From Aurantiacibacter xanthus (lineage in GTDB: Bacteria; Pseudomonadota; Alphaproteobacteria; Sphingomonadales; Sphingomonadaceae), in contig NZ_QXFM01000142.1 in assembly GCF_003584015.1 (NCBI RefSeq), positions 1 to 64,000 on the forward strand: a stretch of DNA of 64,000 nt, given 5' to 3'. Of the stretch, positions 63,950-64,000 are shown piece after piece. The stretch's first letter is position 1; the number at the start of each line of letters is the position of its first letter. A program made the translations under genes and the position numbers. The notes beneath the pieces are model-generated. The model made no database searches. It saw only the letters and a list, made by a program, of their open reading frames with translations, and had not been told where the DNA came from.

Positions 63950-64000
63950 GACCCGCACTCCTGCGCAGGCTCCCCGGCATAGCGCAGCAGCCAATCAGTG
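63946..64000 (-). CDS. 3' end of a gene running out of the window
   Basis: The frame reads TDWLLRYAGEPAQECGS and stops at TGA (63946-63948), overlapping the next start as ATGA. The product cannot be named from 17 residues. It is presumably co-transcribed with the sigma-like gene. Confidence 0.5.
   Translation of the reverse strand, partial: TDWLLRYAGEPAQECGS

Overview
The window looks like a chromosomal segment of a GC-rich alphaproteobacterium of the order Sphingomonadales, probably an Erythrobacter/Porphyrobacter-like member of the Erythrobacteraceae. This is inferred from gene content (DUF1465 next to YdcH, an Entner-Doudoroff operon with glk, split gcvPA/gcvPB, many TonB-dependent receptors), from the codon use, and from short palindromic intergenic repeats familiar from this order. 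No rRNA, intact tRNA or CRISPR array was found.

Positions 1-47,630 read as ordinary core chromosome. In order they hold: arsC, a membrane protein, lipB and a lipoprotein, a CitE-like lyase, a DUF2254 protein, nadA, an MBL hydrolase divergent from glpK, DUF1465 and two YdcH proteins, ptsP, a RodZ-like HTH protein, a YbgF/CpoB-like protein, tilS and an L,D-transpeptidase. Next is a minus-strand sugar-catabolism operon (zwf-edd-glk-eda) that ends in a sequence-divergent PEP carboxylase and carries a perfect palindromic operator candidate upstream of zwf. Then come a transglutaminase-like protein, yjbQ and a DUF6152 pair. A scavenging block follows (two TonB receptors, a secreted M20 amidohydrolase, an Lrp regulator, a secreted zinc metalloprotease), and the metalloprotease runs by overlap into gcvT-gcvH-gcvPA-gcvPB. 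The stretch ends with rimO, DUF1761, a TrkA-type potassium channel, surE and serS. Between gcvPB and rimO, a GIY-YIG nuclease gene with an in-frame amber codon sits between long inverted repeats.

From about 47,700 to the window end the sequence is an accessory island. It opens with the 3' remnant of a tRNA-Val-like gene (minus strand), a tyrosine recombinase, and the 3' remnant of a tRNA-Arg-like gene (plus strand). The cargo is defence-like: a 1352-residue STAND-type NTPase with an N-terminal Cap4/Mrr-like nuclease domain; several small uncharacterised genes, two of them membrane-anchored; and a complete type II CBASS locus. The CBASS genes are a Cap15-type membrane effector on the minus strand, divergent from a DncV-like cyclic nucleotide synthase, an E2-E1 fusion (Cap2) and a JAB/JAMM protease (Cap3). 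The right end has an excisionase-like HTH gene, a cluster of ATGGYGCYAT boxes, a small unknown gene, a fused nucleotidyltransferase-HEPN protein, a sigma-region-4-like HTH protein and a partial gene, and it continues beyond the window.

How the parts work together: zwf, Edd and Eda make the Entner-Doudoroff route from glucose 6-phosphate, Glk supplies that substrate, and the PEPC-like protein may feed oxaloacetate. The scavenging block may deliver peptide- or amide-derived amino acids, with glycine going to the Gcv system. In the island, the CBASS enzyme would make a cyclic nucleotide that triggers Cap15 membrane damage, with Cap2 and Cap3 controlling the synthase; the STAND nuclease would be an independent second layer.
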